Assembly: GCF_027920545.1 (NCBI RefSeq)
Contig: NZ_CP115859.1
Coordinates: forward strand, 2,697,001-2,761,000
Direction of reading: 5' to 3'
DNA length: 64,000 nucleotides
Source of the DNA: Chryseobacterium camelliae
GTDB taxonomy: Bacteria > Bacteroidota > Bacteroidia > Flavobacteriales > Weeksellaceae
Shown: one piece after another, positions 45,601 to 53,535 of the stretch
Numbering within the stretch: position 1 is the first letter of the stretch
How the letters are laid out: every line of letters begins with the position of its first letter
The notes under the pieces: generated by a model
What the model was told of the DNA's origin: nothing
The model's database searches: none
The model's input: the letters and a program-made list of their open reading frames with translations, nothing else
Position numbers and translations under genes: made by a program

Positions 45601-46810
45601 TAGTGAGACAACTTATAATTATGCACAAGAAAAAGGAAACCAGTTATTAATTGATAAAAATATGGTTAGCATACCATTGGAAACGATCACTACTCAAACT
45701 AGTAATGGAGTTTCGAAGATACTATCTAAGACAGAGACTCTTTATCCAACTTCGTTACCAGATGCTCAGACAGGTAGTTTTGCTCTACCTAAATCGGTTA
45801 AATCATATGATCTTTCAAATAGCTCCTCCTCTTTTACAGAAGTTACATTAGATAAATATGATCATAAAGGGAATCTTATCCAATATACAACAAAAGATGG
45901 AATTCCTGTATCTGTTATTTGGGGATATAATGCTACATTACCAATAGCTAAAATTGAAGGGGCACAGTATGATAACATTGCTATGCACCTTAATGATATT
46001 ATTTCAGCAGCTGATTATGATGCTCTAAATCCCACCAATGAACAAGCTTTATTAACAGCAGAGGATAATCTAAGAAAAAACTCCAATTTGGCAAATTACC
46101 AGATTACCACTTATAGTCATGATCCTTTAATCGGTGTTACCAGTGTTACGCCTCCCTCAGGGATCAGAGAATATTATCAATATGATACCACTAATAGATT
46201 AGAAAAGATTGTAGATAATAGTAATAAAATATTAAAAGAATTTAATTATCATTATGCCAACAATTCAACAACAGTATATCATAATGTAGAAAAGAATCAG
46301 GTATTTACTAGGAACAATTGTCCCACTACCTCTATAAGTGGCACCTATAATTACGTCGTTCCTGCCGGAGCCTATTTTTCAACAGTAAGCCAATTAGCTG
46401 CCGATCAAAAAGCGTTGGATGACATCAATACGAATGGACAAAACATCGCTAATCAGAATGGATCTTGTACTCCAGTTCTATCTTGTCCATTTACATTTTC
46501 ATCTATTACTGCAAATGCTCAGTATAAATATAATGGTACAACAACGGTAAATAATAATGTCAGTTTTAATGTTTCTTTTTCTGCTTATGGAATTTGGCAA
46601 AATTGGACAGATGGGTTAAATATTGGCACAATTGAGGGTGACTGTAAACCAACATCTAATAAAGAAATTATATTTTCCGAACCAAGCTTTAACCGTCAGT
46701 GGAGAGTTTTCATAGACACAGCAGGTAATTGTACTTTAAAATTACTTTCTGGAACTGTTGATGCTTCTTCAACTAATCCGATTCTTTTACAGTTCCAATA
46801 TCAAAAATAA
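42680..46810 (+). CDS. Giant YD-repeat protein with SpvB-like N-terminus
   Basis: The 1376-residue protein has a short signal peptide (MKKKLILFFSLSILSIYGQ). Residues 40-120 contain VSLYTGVPNINIPLY and SVGLGWSLNAGGRVSHI, the start motif of SpvB/TcB-type shells in YD-repeat proteins. The body has many Tyr-Asp type beta repeats (YEYEPNTFSN, YYQYDTTNRLEKI). The C-terminus (about 1250-1376) is not an RHS core and is not recognised. It probably builds part of a hollow shell together with the RHS protein encoded next; their frames overlap only through a spurious upstream extension. Confidence 0.85.
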   Translation: MKKKLILFFSLSILSIYGQTNSSGLIQNSVNSTAPKSPDAAALFRYIETPVSLYTGVPNINIPLYTIKEGDIEIPISISYHAGGIKVTDEASSVGLGWSLNAGGRVSHIMAGANDFSLYGYYNIYPKTAYPQYGGVTGCPQLPWNTSTYNGTFYTDWFMKIDNSSQSNSTIYEGYDFQPDLFSINLPNKSYKAYLDMAKTTKPGAIKFLISEQENINFKLIGSPNPGGNYNFQVTDENGLNYYFDQGEITTRETGWNTISGLSRILSKIEDTKGNKVNFYSSNSIRNARLSGCKNTRTDFVYAPGENLGYFKENGLTDCTKLLADESYLEKIEFTNGKIEFNWTAREDVYNSKKLSSIKIYNNYKLIKQYDFNYDYFIATDNLNTNQIATWLGASNNNIFTHRLRLLNITESITNEKYSFEYNSTYNLPNKLSYSSDFWGYFNGQNNSDTFIPDPEKYIKGETVFNVTSFNKDDTNYWYEESSAPPTFDPNNGGTLIYTNFSPNGKHYLSDRRTSLYSTAGMLSAINYPTGGKTEYEYEPNTFSNFPMQSLINDNTIKEVGASHLINNINGNTIHTDNPTEFKVIGTNIKVNIFTHFGFNYLSSVGNDVKNSFWTYIKDKSTGAIIKKIYNPNVGSYQITSVMDSVILQSGTYEIGMSYNSDFTYADIQVSGGSSASDNTSKVKYVNEKSIINGIEYDYSSGAGVRIKKIKTTEKTGAAPIIKNYIYDEISNNGTKITSNGNLAELPKFYEIENRCYYSSVHTGVSSSIYSNPGCFMSLAPGDTPFKISVYEGTPNQGASTLPQGNHVGYSKVTEQIIGKGKIENYFKNDYNQSCLLMAAKGASLLIGDGDLLKQSIYDKDNMLLKEVLYNYRPNNQDGLNTYTLSGTILEPVSKFVNGVGASPGPSGAIDYASYGGLLHTYSINLWQSLLESTTTKEYFPAGSNSYVETKSLTTYNNKYLPSVQKTTYPDTSFSETTYNYAQEKGNQLLIDKNMVSIPLETITTQTSNGVSKILSKTETLYPTSLPDAQTGSFALPKSVKSYDLSNSSSSFTEVTLDKYDHKGNLIQYTTKDGIPVSVIWGYNATLPIAKIEGAQYDNIAMHLNDIISAADYDALNPTNEQALLTAEDNLRKNSNLANYQITTYSHDPLIGVTSVTPPSGIREYYQYDTTNRLEKIVDNSNKILKEFNYHYANNSTTVYHNVEKNQVFTRNNCPTTSISGTYNYVVPAGAYFSTVSQLAADQKALDDINTNGQNIANQNGSCTPVLSCPFTFSSITANAQYKYNGTTTVNNNVSFNVSFSAYGIWQNWTDGLNIGTIEGDCKPTSNKEIIFSEPSFNRQWRVFIDTAGNCTLKLLSGTVDASSTNPILLQFQYQK

Positions 46811-46820
46811 AATACAGATC

Positions 46821-49800
46821 ATGAAAAAAATCATAATTCCGATAGGCGCTTTATTATTTTCAGGTTTGGCACATGCGCAGTTAAGCCCAACCGAAAATTA
46901 CATATATACCAAAACTTATCTTAACCATACAGATCCTTCAGATGCTACTCAATTACTTAAAACCTCAGAAACGGTTCAGTATTTTGATGGATTGGGAAGA
47001 CCAAAACAGATTATTAATATAAAAGCCTCTCCAGCCAATAAAGATTTAGTAACCACTATTCCTTATGACGGATTCGGGAGACAGGCAGATTCTTGGTTGC
47101 CGGCTCCGATGTCATCATTGAATGGGGGTATACAGTCTGGTGTTGACGGTGCTGCACAAAGTTATTATAGTGACAGTACCCCGTTTACCCATCAGAACTT
47201 TGAAGCCTCTCCTCTAGACCGTGTTTTATCTCAGGTACAACCGGGGCTGGAGTGGCAAGGACATGCGGTACAATTTGGATATGACACAAATATAGATGGC
47301 GAAGTAAAGAAATATGCTACCACTTTCAATTATTCGACATTTACCTCTTCTGTTCCTGTTTCTACAACTTATGCAGCCAATCAGTTGTATAAGAATACGA
47401 TAACTGATGAAGATGGTAACAAAACCATAGAGTTCAAAAACGGTAAGGGACAAGTGGTATTGGTAAGGAAAATGCTGAACTCTACAGATAGTGCCGATAC
47501 CTATTATGTTTATAATGATTATGATCAGTTAGCATATGTTATTCCTCCTTTGGCATCTGTTATTGCTTCATTGGATCAGACTGTCCTTAACGATCTTTGT
47601 TATCAATATAAATATGATGGCAGAAATCGCTTAGTTGAGAAAAGACTTCCAGGGAAAGGCTGGGAATATATGGTGTATGATAAAGCTGACCGTCTGATTG
47701 CAACACAGGATGCCAATTTAAGACCAACTTCAACATGGTTTGTTACAAAATACGACAAATTGGGAAGAGTAGCTTATACAGGGCTTATGCCCCTTCCTGG
47801 TAAAACACGAGAATGGCTACAAGACACGACCAATCTTTTTGTAATCACTGAAAATAGAGATGCACAGGGCTTTACGATGAGCGGAATGCAGATCTATTAT
47901 ACCAACGGTTTGTATCAGCAGATAGAAACCATCCTATCTGTCAATTACTATGACACCTATCCAACAGGAACGCCTGCTTTTATCCCAACGATTCCCAACC
48001 AGAGTGCAGTATTAACAGACAATATGAGTTCAGAATTGAACACAAAAGGCTTGCCTTTAGTATCCTATGTGAAGAATATAGAAGATAACAACTGGACGAA
48101 GAACTATAGTTATTATGATACAAAAGGAAGAGTAATTGCGAAACATTCGATCAATCATTTGGGAGGCTATACCAAAACAGAATCGGAGCTGGATTTTTCA
48201 GGAATGCCACAGAAAGTTTATACTTATCACTTAAGAAAACAAGGAGAAGCAGGAATTACAGTAAAAGAACGATTTATTTATGATGCTCAAAACAGGTTAG
48301 AAAAACATTACCATAAGGTAGATGATAAAGCTGAAGAATTACTGGCTGACAATACCTATAATGATCTATCACAATTAACCAATAAGAAAGTAGGAAACAA
48401 TCTTCAAAGTATCGATTACAATTACAATATTAGGGGATGGCTAACGGAAATCAACAAAGATCAGATGAGCGTTCCTGATTTGAGTAATAAATTATTTTCA
48501 TATAAAATTAAGTACACCCAAAAAGAAGGAATTGACAATCCTGATTCTGTGCAATTTCCTGGTAAAAATGTGTCCGAAAAATACAATGGTAATATTGCAG
48601 AAGTAGATTGGAGAGCTGTGGAAACAATAGGAGTAAATCCATTATCTACTCCGAAAAGATACGGATATGTATATGATGGACTGAACAGGTTAACAGCAGG
48701 GTACTATCAAAACCCATTGAATCCGACCAGTAAAGAAAATACAGAAACCTTAAGTTATGATTTGAATGGCAATATCAGCAGTTTGTACAGGACTTCTGTA
48801 GTGGAGCCCGGAAATACAACGGCAACGCTAATCGATAATTTGGAATATATTTATGAAACGGCAAATAAAAGTAATAAGCTGACGAATATCAATGATTATG
48901 CCTACAACTATACAGGCTATGAAGGTGGAGGGAACACGATTGAATATGATCTTAACGGGAATATGACCAATATGCCGGATAAAGGGATTAGTACCATTCA
49001 GTATAATTATTTGAATCTTCCAAAGCATTTAGAATACAGCAGAGCCAGTGATGAAAGCGTGGTTATTGATACTAAATATGGTGCAGACGGAGAAAAACGA
49101 AGCAAAACAAACACCACGACTATTTTTGGTTTTATGGGCTATACGACCACGATCAAAATAACGGATTATCTGGACGGGTTCCAGTATTTATCTAGTCCGC
49201 CACCTCCTGGCGGCGGAGGATCTTCGGGTTCATTTGCTGCGAATTCTGAAACTTCAAGAGCATTGGAAATGCAGGCATATTCTTTGGATGAGGGAAGTAC
49301 AGGCAAAAATTTATTGGGAGTTAAGACAGCTGATCTACAGTTTTTTCCGACCGCCGAAGGTTTTTATGATTATGTGAAAAATCAGTACATTTACCAGTAT
49401 AAAGATCATTTAGGAAATACCAGAATAAGCTTTGGAAGAAACAGTTTAGGTAATCTTGAATTGGTAGACAAGAATGATTATTATCCTTTTGGGATGAATC
49501 ATTTGAAGAGTGGAACTTCTTTCTTTGGAACAAGTTCGTATAAGAATTACAAGTACAACGGAAAGGAGCTACAAGAGAGTGGGATGTATGATTATGGAGC
49601 AAGAATGTATATGGCAGATATTGGGAGATGGGGAGTGATTGATCCATTGGCGGAGAAATATATAAATTGGTCTCCTTATAACTATACAATTAATAATCCT
49701 TTGAGATTTATTGACCCTGATGGAAGAGGAACTAATGATGTTATTTTGAGAGGTGATCAAGCTAAAGAAGCTTTTGAGCAGTTAAAAAATGCTGCAAGTA

Positions 49801-50414
49801 ATTTAAACTTAAAAATGGATTCAAAAGGAAAAGTTACTGGAACATTAAAAAAAGGAGCAACAGCGACCGAGGCAGAGGCTGCTTTGCTTACTGCTACGAG
49901 AGATAAAAGCGTAGTAGTGGACGTTTTGGCACAAAGTAGTAACGTTATAGAATCTAGTAATACAGCAATATTTGGAGGTGGATTTATGGGAAGTAAAACA
50001 AACTCACCAATAGATGGTTCACTTGAGGGATCCCCTAACAAAATAACTCACGCAAATCAAGTCATAAATCCAATAGATTTAGGAATAATGGATACTTTTT
50101 ATAATGCTATAAAGGGAATTGGAGTTATGCATGAAATACTTGAAGCTTATGATGGTGCAATCAATAGTCCAGGTACTATTAATACTGTGGGGATAAAAAA
50201 TCGAGAAGTAAGTTGGGATAATTATCTTTCAGCCCATTATAATGCAATTGATCTTGATCCTCGAATAAATTATGGTTTGCAATCTGAAAATAAAATTTTA
50301 CCTAGGACTGCAAATGGTAATATTATAATTGAACGAACTATCTTTAAAGAGGTGAATGGTGTGAAAGTGTCTAAATCATTAGGAACTGTAGAATTAAAAC
50401 CTAGAACAAAATAA
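46821..50414 (+). CDS. RHS-repeat protein (DUF6443 type) with variable C-terminal tip
   Basis: I take the ATG at 46821 (MKKIIIPIGALLFSGLAHAQ), which gives a proper signal peptide; the longer frame overlaps the preceding gene. The protein has about 1197 residues. It opens with the DUF6443 segment (TVQYFDGLGRPKQII), continues with YD repeats, and has an RHS core near residue 910-970 (YKYNGKELQ, YDYGARMYMADIGRWGVIDPLAE, PYNYTINNPLRFIDPDGRG). The remaining 230 residues form a tip domain of unknown type; it contains MHEILEAYDG, which could be a metal site. Such tips are often toxins. Confidence 0.9.
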   Translation: MKKIIIPIGALLFSGLAHAQLSPTENYIYTKTYLNHTDPSDATQLLKTSETVQYFDGLGRPKQIINIKASPANKDLVTTIPYDGFGRQADSWLPAPMSSLNGGIQSGVDGAAQSYYSDSTPFTHQNFEASPLDRVLSQVQPGLEWQGHAVQFGYDTNIDGEVKKYATTFNYSTFTSSVPVSTTYAANQLYKNTITDEDGNKTIEFKNGKGQVVLVRKMLNSTDSADTYYVYNDYDQLAYVIPPLASVIASLDQTVLNDLCYQYKYDGRNRLVEKRLPGKGWEYMVYDKADRLIATQDANLRPTSTWFVTKYDKLGRVAYTGLMPLPGKTREWLQDTTNLFVITENRDAQGFTMSGMQIYYTNGLYQQIETILSVNYYDTYPTGTPAFIPTIPNQSAVLTDNMSSELNTKGLPLVSYVKNIEDNNWTKNYSYYDTKGRVIAKHSINHLGGYTKTESELDFSGMPQKVYTYHLRKQGEAGITVKERFIYDAQNRLEKHYHKVDDKAEELLADNTYNDLSQLTNKKVGNNLQSIDYNYNIRGWLTEINKDQMSVPDLSNKLFSYKIKYTQKEGIDNPDSVQFPGKNVSEKYNGNIAEVDWRAVETIGVNPLSTPKRYGYVYDGLNRLTAGYYQNPLNPTSKENTETLSYDLNGNISSLYRTSVVEPGNTTATLIDNLEYIYETANKSNKLTNINDYAYNYTGYEGGGNTIEYDLNGNMTNMPDKGISTIQYNYLNLPKHLEYSRASDESVVIDTKYGADGEKRSKTNTTTIFGFMGYTTTIKITDYLDGFQYLSSPPPPGGGGSSGSFAANSETSRALEMQAYSLDEGSTGKNLLGVKTADLQFFPTAEGFYDYVKNQYIYQYKDHLGNTRISFGRNSLGNLELVDKNDYYPFGMNHLKSGTSFFGTSSYKNYKYNGKELQESGMYDYGARMYMADIGRWGVIDPLAEKYINWSPYNYTINNPLRFIDPDGRGTNDVILRGDQAKEAFEQLKNAASNLNLKMDSKGKVTGTLKKGATATEAEAALLTATRDKSVVVDVLAQSSNVIESSNTAIFGGGFMGSKTNSPIDGSLEGSPNKITHANQVINPIDLGIMDTFYNAIKGIGVMHEILEAYDGAINSPGTINTVGIKNREVSWDNYLSAHYNAIDLDPRINYGLQSENKILPRTANGNIIIERTIFKEVNGVKVSKSLGTVELKPRTK

Positions 50415-50416
50415 AA

Positions 50417-50806
50417 ATGAAGAACATTTTTTTTCTATTAATAATTGGTGGAATAGTAGCTTGCTGTTCTAGTAATTTGCAAACTAAAAATGGTAATCAA
50501 AATACTTTATATAAAGTATTAAAAATTGACAGTACTAAAAGTATGTATTTAATACAAATACAGAACAATAATATAAAAGAATTAGTATTATCTGAAAGGG
50601 ATTGCAAATTAAAAACACGAAGCAAAAATAAATTAACAGAAGGAAAAAAATACTATTTGAAAATTGACCCTCTAGATTCTTATTTTAATGATGATGATTT
50701 TGAAAAGGCGGAATTAAAAGTTGATGATGTTAATATTAAAAACCTTACACAAGGAACCGTGTATATGAGTAATAATCTTTGTGGTCTTTATGTCTTGAAA
50801 TATTAA
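50417..50806 (+). CDS. Small lipoprotein, candidate immunity protein for the RHS tip
   Basis: The 129-residue product has a signal sequence with lipobox IVACC at about residue 16-17. The rest is a compact beta-rich domain (YKVLKIDSTKSMYLIQIQNN, KKYYLKIDPLDS). It starts three bases after the RHS stop, the usual place for the immunity gene of a polymorphic toxin. That function is inferred from position; the sequence itself is not recognised. Confidence 0.65.
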   Translation: MKNIFFLLIIGGIVACCSSNLQTKNGNQNTLYKVLKIDSTKSMYLIQIQNNNIKELVLSERDCKLKTRSKNKLTEGKKYYLKIDPLDSYFNDDDFEKAELKVDDVNIKNLTQGTVYMSNNLCGLYVLKY

Positions 50807-50843
50807 ATTATCTGTTTTACAAAAAACTCAGTATTTAAAAATA

Positions 50844-50870
50844 AACCCTCGCAATTTGTGAGGGTTTTTA
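50844..50870 (+). terminator. Terminator of the RHS operon
   Basis: AAACCCTCGC pairs with GTGAGGGTTT (one G-T pair) around a five-base loop, followed by a T-rich tract. It is 38 bases after the stop of the small lipoprotein gene. Confidence 0.85.
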
Positions 50871-50879
50871 TTTTGTAGG

Positions 50880-51185
50880 TTAATTGAAATACACATATTC
50901 TACTTTATCTTTCCATTCTGATTGACTTTCTTGTACTATGTTGAGATCAGATATATATTATAATCATTCCATATTTCATCATCTTCAGTTTCAAAGATTT
51001 TTTGTAAAGATATTTTTATCTGCAAGGGTTGTATATCGTACTCCGGGTTATATCTAATTCTAATATCCTTCGAATTTATTTACATAGCTCACCCACTATC
51101 ACACCATCTTTTTTGTCATACAGAACAATTGTAAAGTCTGATTCTATTGCAAATCCGATCTCATCTTCAAAATTCTGTACAGCCT
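50880..51185 (-). pseudogene. Decayed minus-strand gene with several frameshifts
   Basis: Three consecutive minus-strand pieces in different frames read as one protein. The first ends ...VQNFEDEIGFAIESD followed by FTIVLYDKKDGVIVGEL (51180-51077 region). The second is IRIRYNPEYDIQPLQIK through IFETEDDEIWNDYNIYL (about 51050-50950), and the last is VQESQSEWKDKVEYVYFN with stop at 50880. In-frame stops and shifts separate them. The acidic, small-domain look suits an old immunity protein, but the family is not recognised. It lies convergent to, and just after, the RHS operon. Confidence 0.6.
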
Positions 51186-51409
51186 ATAGTAGATATTTTC
51201 AGGAATATTCTACTTAATCAATTATGAAAACTGATCCAGAATCCCAATTGAAAATTTCCAAGTGGAGAGCATAGTTCAAAATCGTTCACAATATTTTATT
51301 GGATTGAAGTTGTCTTTAATTCAAAGAGATTCAGAATTATTATTAGTTCAAAGGATGTTTAAATTATGATTCAATGGATTTTACTTGATTCTCTTTTGAA
51401 AAAGAAAGC

Positions 51410-51427
51410 GAAGCGGTTTACCGCTTC
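51410..51427. other. Hairpin GAAGCGG-TTTA-CCGCTTC at the border of the origin region
   Basis: A perfect 7-bp stem with a 4-base loop lies directly before the AT-rich 13-mers. It could be a terminator shielding the origin or a part of it. About 220 bases to its left (51190-51409) I see no gene or repeat. Confidence 0.5.
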
Positions 51428-51434
51428 TTATTAT

Positions 51435-51486
51435 CTCTTTAATTAAGGTTTTTAATTAAAGTCTTTAATTATGTCTTTAAATATAA
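51435..51486. repeat. AT-rich 13-bp repeats (DNA-unwinding element candidate)
   Basis: TTTAATTA occurs at 51438, 51451 and 51464, exactly 13 bases apart, and a fourth related TTTAAATA follows at 51476. AT-rich 13-mers next to iterons are the standard unwinding part of plasmid and chromosomal origins. Confidence 0.65.
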
Positions 51487-51594
51487 GTGCAAAATTGGTG
51501 ATAATGAAATGCAGATTTAGTGATATTGAAGTGTAGAAATGGTTAGATTGAAATGCAAAATTAGGTGAATTGAAATGCACAATTGGTGATAAAA
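51485..51594 (+). repeat. Five tandem 22-bp iterons
   Basis: Five direct repeats start at 51485, 51507, 51529, 51551 and 51573, with exact 22-base spacing, close to two helical turns. The approximate consensus is AARTGCAAAATTGGTGATAT plus TG. The third copy is the most diverged. No spacers exist, so it is not a CRISPR array. A single further copy (AAGTGCGAAGCTGGTG) lies just after the initiator gene at 52467. They are probable binding sites of the protein encoded at 51823. Confidence 0.8.
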
Positions 51595-51822
51595 AAGTAC
51601 TGTTACTCCCTGAAAAATATAGTTGTGGTAGTCGTTTTATCTAGCAGTAGTAGAGGATACCTCCTGATGCCAACAGAGAAAACGAGTGGTACGAAATAAA
51701 AAGAGGACATAAGAGTAGTCGACTACTTTTCGTAGTCCATGGTAGAGTGTAAAGACAAGAAACATGAGGTGGAAAACCAAGGAACTGTCCAAAAAAGTAG
51801 TAGTAAAAATTAGAACAGTACA
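51595..51822. other. Leader between iterons and initiator gene
   Basis: About 230 bases with no gene. It contains the 12-bp palindrome GTAGTCGACTAC (about 51716-51727) and several AGTAGT/GTAGTC words, which could be an operator for autoregulation. Confidence 0.4.
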
Positions 51823-52461
51823 ATGAAAAAATATGCCAGAAAAGATAATAATGATTCGAAAAATCTTTTAATGGAAGGAGTTTCGAATAAATTAACCATA
51901 GAAATTCCTTTTGAGATTTTATCAAATTCGGAGTTATCACTTAATGAAAAACTATTGTTAGGGTTGGATTTCTCTCTGAAAAACAAACTCGGATTTAATC
52001 AAATAACAAATAAAGATGTGGGAGAATTTTTTAATTTACATCCCAATATTACTGGAGATTGTAGAAAAAAGCTTATTGAAAAAGGATATTTAACGAAAGA
52101 AGGGCGAAAATATTTCCTAACCGAATACTATAAAACTGTGGAAGAATCCGAAGAAATTCAGGGAAATACTAAGAGGAAAGACCGAAGAAATATCAAAATT
52201 CCGTTTGAGGTCTACTCTAATAAAGCCTTAAAAACAGGAGAAAAGCTACTTTGGGGAGAATATAACTCAATAAGCAAAGGAGAAAAAGAATACTTTGCAA
52301 AAAGAGAATACACTGCATACCGCCTCAATGTAAGTGTTGAAAGTGTGTCGAATTGGACAACATCTCTGAATGAAAAAGGTCTCTTCAAAAAATATGAAAT
52401 TGTAAGTGGATACTACACTCACCAAAGAAAGATTATCACTTGTCGTTTTGATAAGAAATAA
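51823..52461 (+). CDS. Plasmid-type replication initiator with duplicated winged helix
   Basis: The 212-residue protein has two similar winged-helix units. Unit 1 is IEIPFEILSNSELSLNEKLLL ... KDVGEFFNLHPNITGDCRKKLIEKGYL (about residues 26-93). Unit 2 is IKIPFEVYSNKALKTGEKLLW ... RLNVSVESVSNWTTSLNEKGLF (about 122-190). This HTH_36-like duplication is seen in plasmid Rep proteins that bind iterons as a monomer or dimer. The iteron array and AT-rich block just upstream support a replication role. A pure regulator of the same operators is the alternative. Confidence 0.7.
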   Translation: MKKYARKDNNDSKNLLMEGVSNKLTIEIPFEILSNSELSLNEKLLLGLDFSLKNKLGFNQITNKDVGEFFNLHPNITGDCRKKLIEKGYLTKEGRKYFLTEYYKTVEESEEIQGNTKRKDRRNIKIPFEVYSNKALKTGEKLLWGEYNSISKGEKEYFAKREYTAYRLNVSVESVSNWTTSLNEKGLFKKYEIVSGYYTHQRKIITCRFDKK

Positions 52462-52466
52462 AATTG

Positions 52467-52488
52467 AAGTGCGAAGCTGGTGCTTTGA
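52467..52488 (+). repeat. Isolated iteron-like copy after the initiator gene
   Basis: AAGTGCGAAGCTGGTG matches the iteron consensus at 12 of 16 positions and begins 6 bases after the initiator stop codon. Confidence 0.5.
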
Positions 52489-52599
52489 GGTATATTTCTG
52501 TATAACACTATTTTTAATAAAGTAGATAGATTTTAAATCACTTTTGGTATCAAATACCCAAATTGAAATGATAAACGATTTTTGAATGTAGTATACTGC

Positions 52600-52872
52600 T
52601 TATTTCTTTTCTGTTTTATTTTCTAAATGTTGCTCAGGAAGAAAATCTTTAGGTGAACATTCAAATACTTCTGCAAGTCTGTTAATATGGGAAAGATTAT
52701 ACTTGGCTCTGGATTTATAGCTTTCCACATCTCCAATAAATCCTATGGATAAATCTAGAGAGTATGCAAGTTCCTTCTGAGAAATCTTTTTTTCCAATCT
52801 CATTTTTCTAACAACATCAATAACATATTGTTCAATAGGTTCTAAAAGTGAATTCTCTTCCATTATAAACAT
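52600..52872 (-). CDS. XRE-family transcriptional regulator
   Basis: The 90-residue protein (start may be the second Met, MEENSLLEP) has a classic lambda-repressor-like helix-turn-helix: KKISQKELAYSLDLSIGFIGDVESYKS (about 29-55) and INRLAEVFECSPKDF. It lies between the initiator gene and the lipoprotein genes, on the opposite strand. It could control either neighbour. Confidence 0.85.
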   Translation of the reverse strand: MFIMEENSLLEPIEQYVIDVVRKMRLEKKISQKELAYSLDLSIGFIGDVESYKSRAKYNLSHINRLAEVFECSPKDFLPEQHLENKTEKK

Positions 52873-52973
52873 TTAGAACAAAGAGAACAATTGCTATAAA
52901 AATATTCACTCGTACATATACGAGTGTTTATGTTTTTTACAGATATTTGTAGAAAATTAAATTTCGAACCCCT

Positions 52974-53489
52974 ATGAGAAAAACAACCACTCTAATTTTT
53001 GTTCTACTGATTGTACTAAATCTTCTTTCGTGCAATTCAAAAGAGAATAATTCACAACCTAACCAAACCAACCTATTCAAAATCACCAAGATTACTAAAA
53101 GTGGTTTTGAAAGATTTGGAGATTCTTACAAATACAATTTCATAGGAGAAGCTAGGAATAATTCCATCAATATTTATGATGAGGTTTACACTACTTTAAA
53201 AGTCCAGCTTGAACTTGAAAATGGAAGTATTATTACCGAACGAGATTATGATAGTGGGCTTATGACAGGCTTTGGAGATATTGAAAAAGTATGGAAGCCA
53301 AATGAAGTCAGAAAAATAGATGACCACGGAGGCTTAGATTCGGACTTTATCCCTGCACATTACAAAGAATATAAGATTAAGAAAGTAGTAGCAATATTTG
53401 ATTTTGATACAGAGGATCTCACTAACCATACTAAGAATACTTCTTTCGATACCTTGGATATTACCAAGCAATGGAATGCTTTAAAATAG
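52974..53489 (+). CDS. Lipoprotein of unknown function
   Basis: The 171-residue product has a signal sequence and lipobox LLSC (about residue 20). The mature part shows beta-sandwich features (FIGEARNNSINIYDEVYTTLKVQLELENG) resembling the FxLyD type of extracellular domain, but the match is loose. It is divergent from the XRE gene, whose product may regulate it. The following lipoprotein gene starts 46 bases later. Confidence 0.65.
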   Translation: MRKTTTLIFVLLIVLNLLSCNSKENNSQPNQTNLFKITKITKSGFERFGDSYKYNFIGEARNNSINIYDEVYTTLKVQLELENGSIITERDYDSGLMTGFGDIEKVWKPNEVRKIDDHGGLDSDFIPAHYKEYKIKKVVAIFDFDTEDLTNHTKNTSFDTLDITKQWNALK

Positions 53490-53535
53490 TATTAAAGACT
53501 ATTAAAAATAAATTATGAATCTTAAAATTTACATT

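Noticed and set aside
46758..46820. Upstream start for the RHS gene
   Set aside because: It adds 21 residues before a perfect signal peptide and overlaps the preceding gene by 53 bases.
51485..51594. Regular repeats that could be taken for a CRISPR array
   Set aside because: The 22-bp units are directly adjacent without spacers and lie before an initiator gene; no cas gene is present. They are iterons.
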